Shown piece after piece: positions 60,005-60,843 of a DNA stretch of 60,843 nucleotides. The notes under the pieces were generated by a model, which saw only the letters and a program-made list of their open reading frames with translations, was not told where the DNA came from and searched no databases. Numbering within the stretch: the stretch's first letter is position 1; every line of letters begins with the position of its first letter. The position numbers were made by a program, and so were the translations under genes. The stretch comes from Acidobacteriota bacterium (GTDB lineage Bacteria > Acidobacteriota > Terriglobia > Bryobacterales > Bryobacteraceae), in NCBI GenBank assembly GCA_947470805.1, contig CANIVU010000050.1, positions 1-60,843 of the forward strand, read 5' to 3'.

Positions 60005-60843
60005 ATGCGACGATTTTCTGGGATTGCCGGGCTGATTGTTGCTGCCGGGTGCGGGGTTTGGGCGCAAGCGCCACAGACACCGGCGCCTCCGGCGGCGGCT
60101 CAAGCGCCTCGACGGGTTGGCGGGTTTGTTCCGGGGCAGCAACGGCCTCCGGAGGACCCCGATGTGGTGAAGCAGGGGAAGGGGATCTATGGGATCTCCT
60201 GCCGTGGGTGCCATGGCGCTGATTTGCGCGGTGGGGACATGGGCGGGCCGAATTTGCTGCGCTCCATGCTTTCGCTGAGCGATCGGGAGGGCGAGAAGAT
60301 TGTTCCCGTCATCCTGAATGGCGTGCAGGGCGGTATGCCTCCGATTCCTATGAGCCCGGCCGATGCGAAGGCTGTCGCCTCCTATGTGCGAAGTGTTTTG
60401 GGGACCATTGGCGGGCAGGGGAAGCCTCCGTCGGAACAGGCGCCGCCTTCGATTCTTGTCGGCAATGCCGAGGCGGGGAAGGTGTTTTTTGATTCCAAAT
60501 GCGCCGGGTGCCATTCGGCTACGGGCGATTTGAAGGGCATTGCGACCAAGATTTCCGATCCGAAGATTTTGCAGAATACCTGGGTGGCCGGGGCTCGCGG
60601 GGGACGTGGGGGAGCGCGGTCCGGGAAACCGGTGACGGTTGCCGTGACGCCGAAGGCTGGCAAGAAGGTGGAGGGGCGGCTGATCCGCATTGACGATTTT
60701 GTGGTGACGCTGGAGATGCCGGATGGTACGGCCCGGTCGTTCGGGCGGGAGGGGGATTCCCCCAAAGTTGTGGTGAATGACCCGCTGGCCGGGCATCGCG
60801 CGCTGCTGCCCGTTTATTCCGACAAAGACATGCACAACGTGAC
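60005..60843 (+). CDS. Secreted di-heme cytochrome c (partial, runs off right edge)
   Basis: At least 279 residues from ATG 60005; the end lies outside the window. Signal peptide MRRFSGIAGLIVAAGCGVWA then QAP. Two cytochrome c domains: C66-RG-CH70 within about 50-135 with M116 in PPIPMSPADA as likely sixth ligand, and C166-AG-CH170 within about 150-190. The C-terminal part (RLIRIDDFVVTLEMPDG, then SYxx-type LPVYSDKDMHN) matches Acidobacteriota cytochromes that usually precede a PQQ-dependent dehydrogenase, so such a gene may follow. A seven-T run at 59962-59968 ends the previous unit. Confidence 0.85.
   Translation, partial: MRRFSGIAGLIVAAGCGVWAQAPQTPAPPAAAQAPRRVGGFVPGQQRPPEDPDVVKQGKGIYGISCRGCHGADLRGGDMGGPNLLRSMLSLSDREGEKIVPVILNGVQGGMPPIPMSPADAKAVASYVRSVLGTIGGQGKPPSEQAPPSILVGNAEAGKVFFDSKCAGCHSATGDLKGIATKISDPKILQNTWVAGARGGRGGARSGKPVTVAVTPKAGKKVEGRLIRIDDFVVTLEMPDGTARSFGREGDSPKVVVNDPLAGHRALLPVYSDKDMHNV

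Noticed and set aside
1-60843. CRISPR array, tRNA or rRNA genes
   Set aside because: No regularly spaced identical repeats, no cloverleaf with a T-loop GTTCGAATC-type motif, and no rRNA-like conserved stretch was seen.

Overview
High-GC bacterial chromosome, most likely Acidobacteriota of the Bryobacter/Solibacter group. The inference rests on gene content typical of that group: a secreted protein resembling the Solibacter TIGR03437 C-terminal domain, DUF3500, DUF6807/PmoA-like, Gfo/Idh/MocA and enolase-superfamily enzymes with Tat-like leaders, a DUF1549/DUF1553 cytochrome paired with a DUF1501 protein, a reaction-centre-type cytochrome c, and futalosine-pathway MqnD. No rRNA, tRNA or CRISPR array was seen. 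All family calls were made by eye from protein motifs; nothing was searched.

Layout. 0-1.45 kb: the left edge looks like the end of an insertion sequence that cuts off a secreted TIGR03437-like protein. 1.4-7.5 kb: a DUF2264 protein, then a tight + strand run of M20 peptidase, MurJ lipid II flippase, a coiled-coil zinc-ribbon protein and two tandem paralogous membrane proteins. 7.5-17.8 kb: housekeeping and hydrolytic genes (PrmA, DinB-fold protein, acyl-CoA ligase, acyltransferase-like membrane protein, M28 peptidase, gamma-glutamyltranspeptidase, DUF72, PIN nuclease, a bacterial Thg1-like 3'-5' polymerase, cytochrome c, S4 RNA-binding protein). 17.8-21.5 kb: a candidate structured RNA leader, a membrane PAS protein and a secreted caspase-TPR protein. 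21.6-27.2 kb: a catabolic cluster (Gfo/Idh oxidoreductase, enolase-superfamily enzyme, DUF6807, SDR, sulfatase). 27.4-33.3 kb: M23 peptidase, DUF3500, a propeller protein, a lone Hpt protein, MqnD and a HEAT-repeat protein. 33.3-39.2 kb: a complete Leloir galactose operon on the minus strand (galM-like, SSS symporter, a 59-residue membrane protein, galK, galT, unknown gene). 39.2-49.5 kb: methyltransferase, an atypical HEAT protein, galactonate-dehydratase-like enzyme, serine hydrolase, HtrA protease, and the DUF1549/1553-DUF1501 pair. 49.5-60.8 kb: an accessory region, looser and poorer in recognisable genes, with degenerate repeats, a Sel1 protein and a Sel1 relic, a Rap1a/Tai-like secreted protein, a cytosolic trypsin-like protease, a VapBC pair, and a three-gene cassette. 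In that cassette the 970-residue middle protein carries an archaemetzincin-like zinc-protease signature. The window ends inside a di-heme cytochrome c gene.

Two large-scale points stand out. First, the + strand is C-rich up to about 43 kb whichever way the genes point, then G-rich to the end. A C-to-G switch of this kind is the signature of a replication origin, although no dnaA gene or DnaA-box cluster was found. Second, the 55.5-60 kb cassette (small adaptor-like protein, giant unexported metalloprotease, secreted partner) looks like a secreted effector with candidate immunity protein and is my best candidate for an undescribed system.
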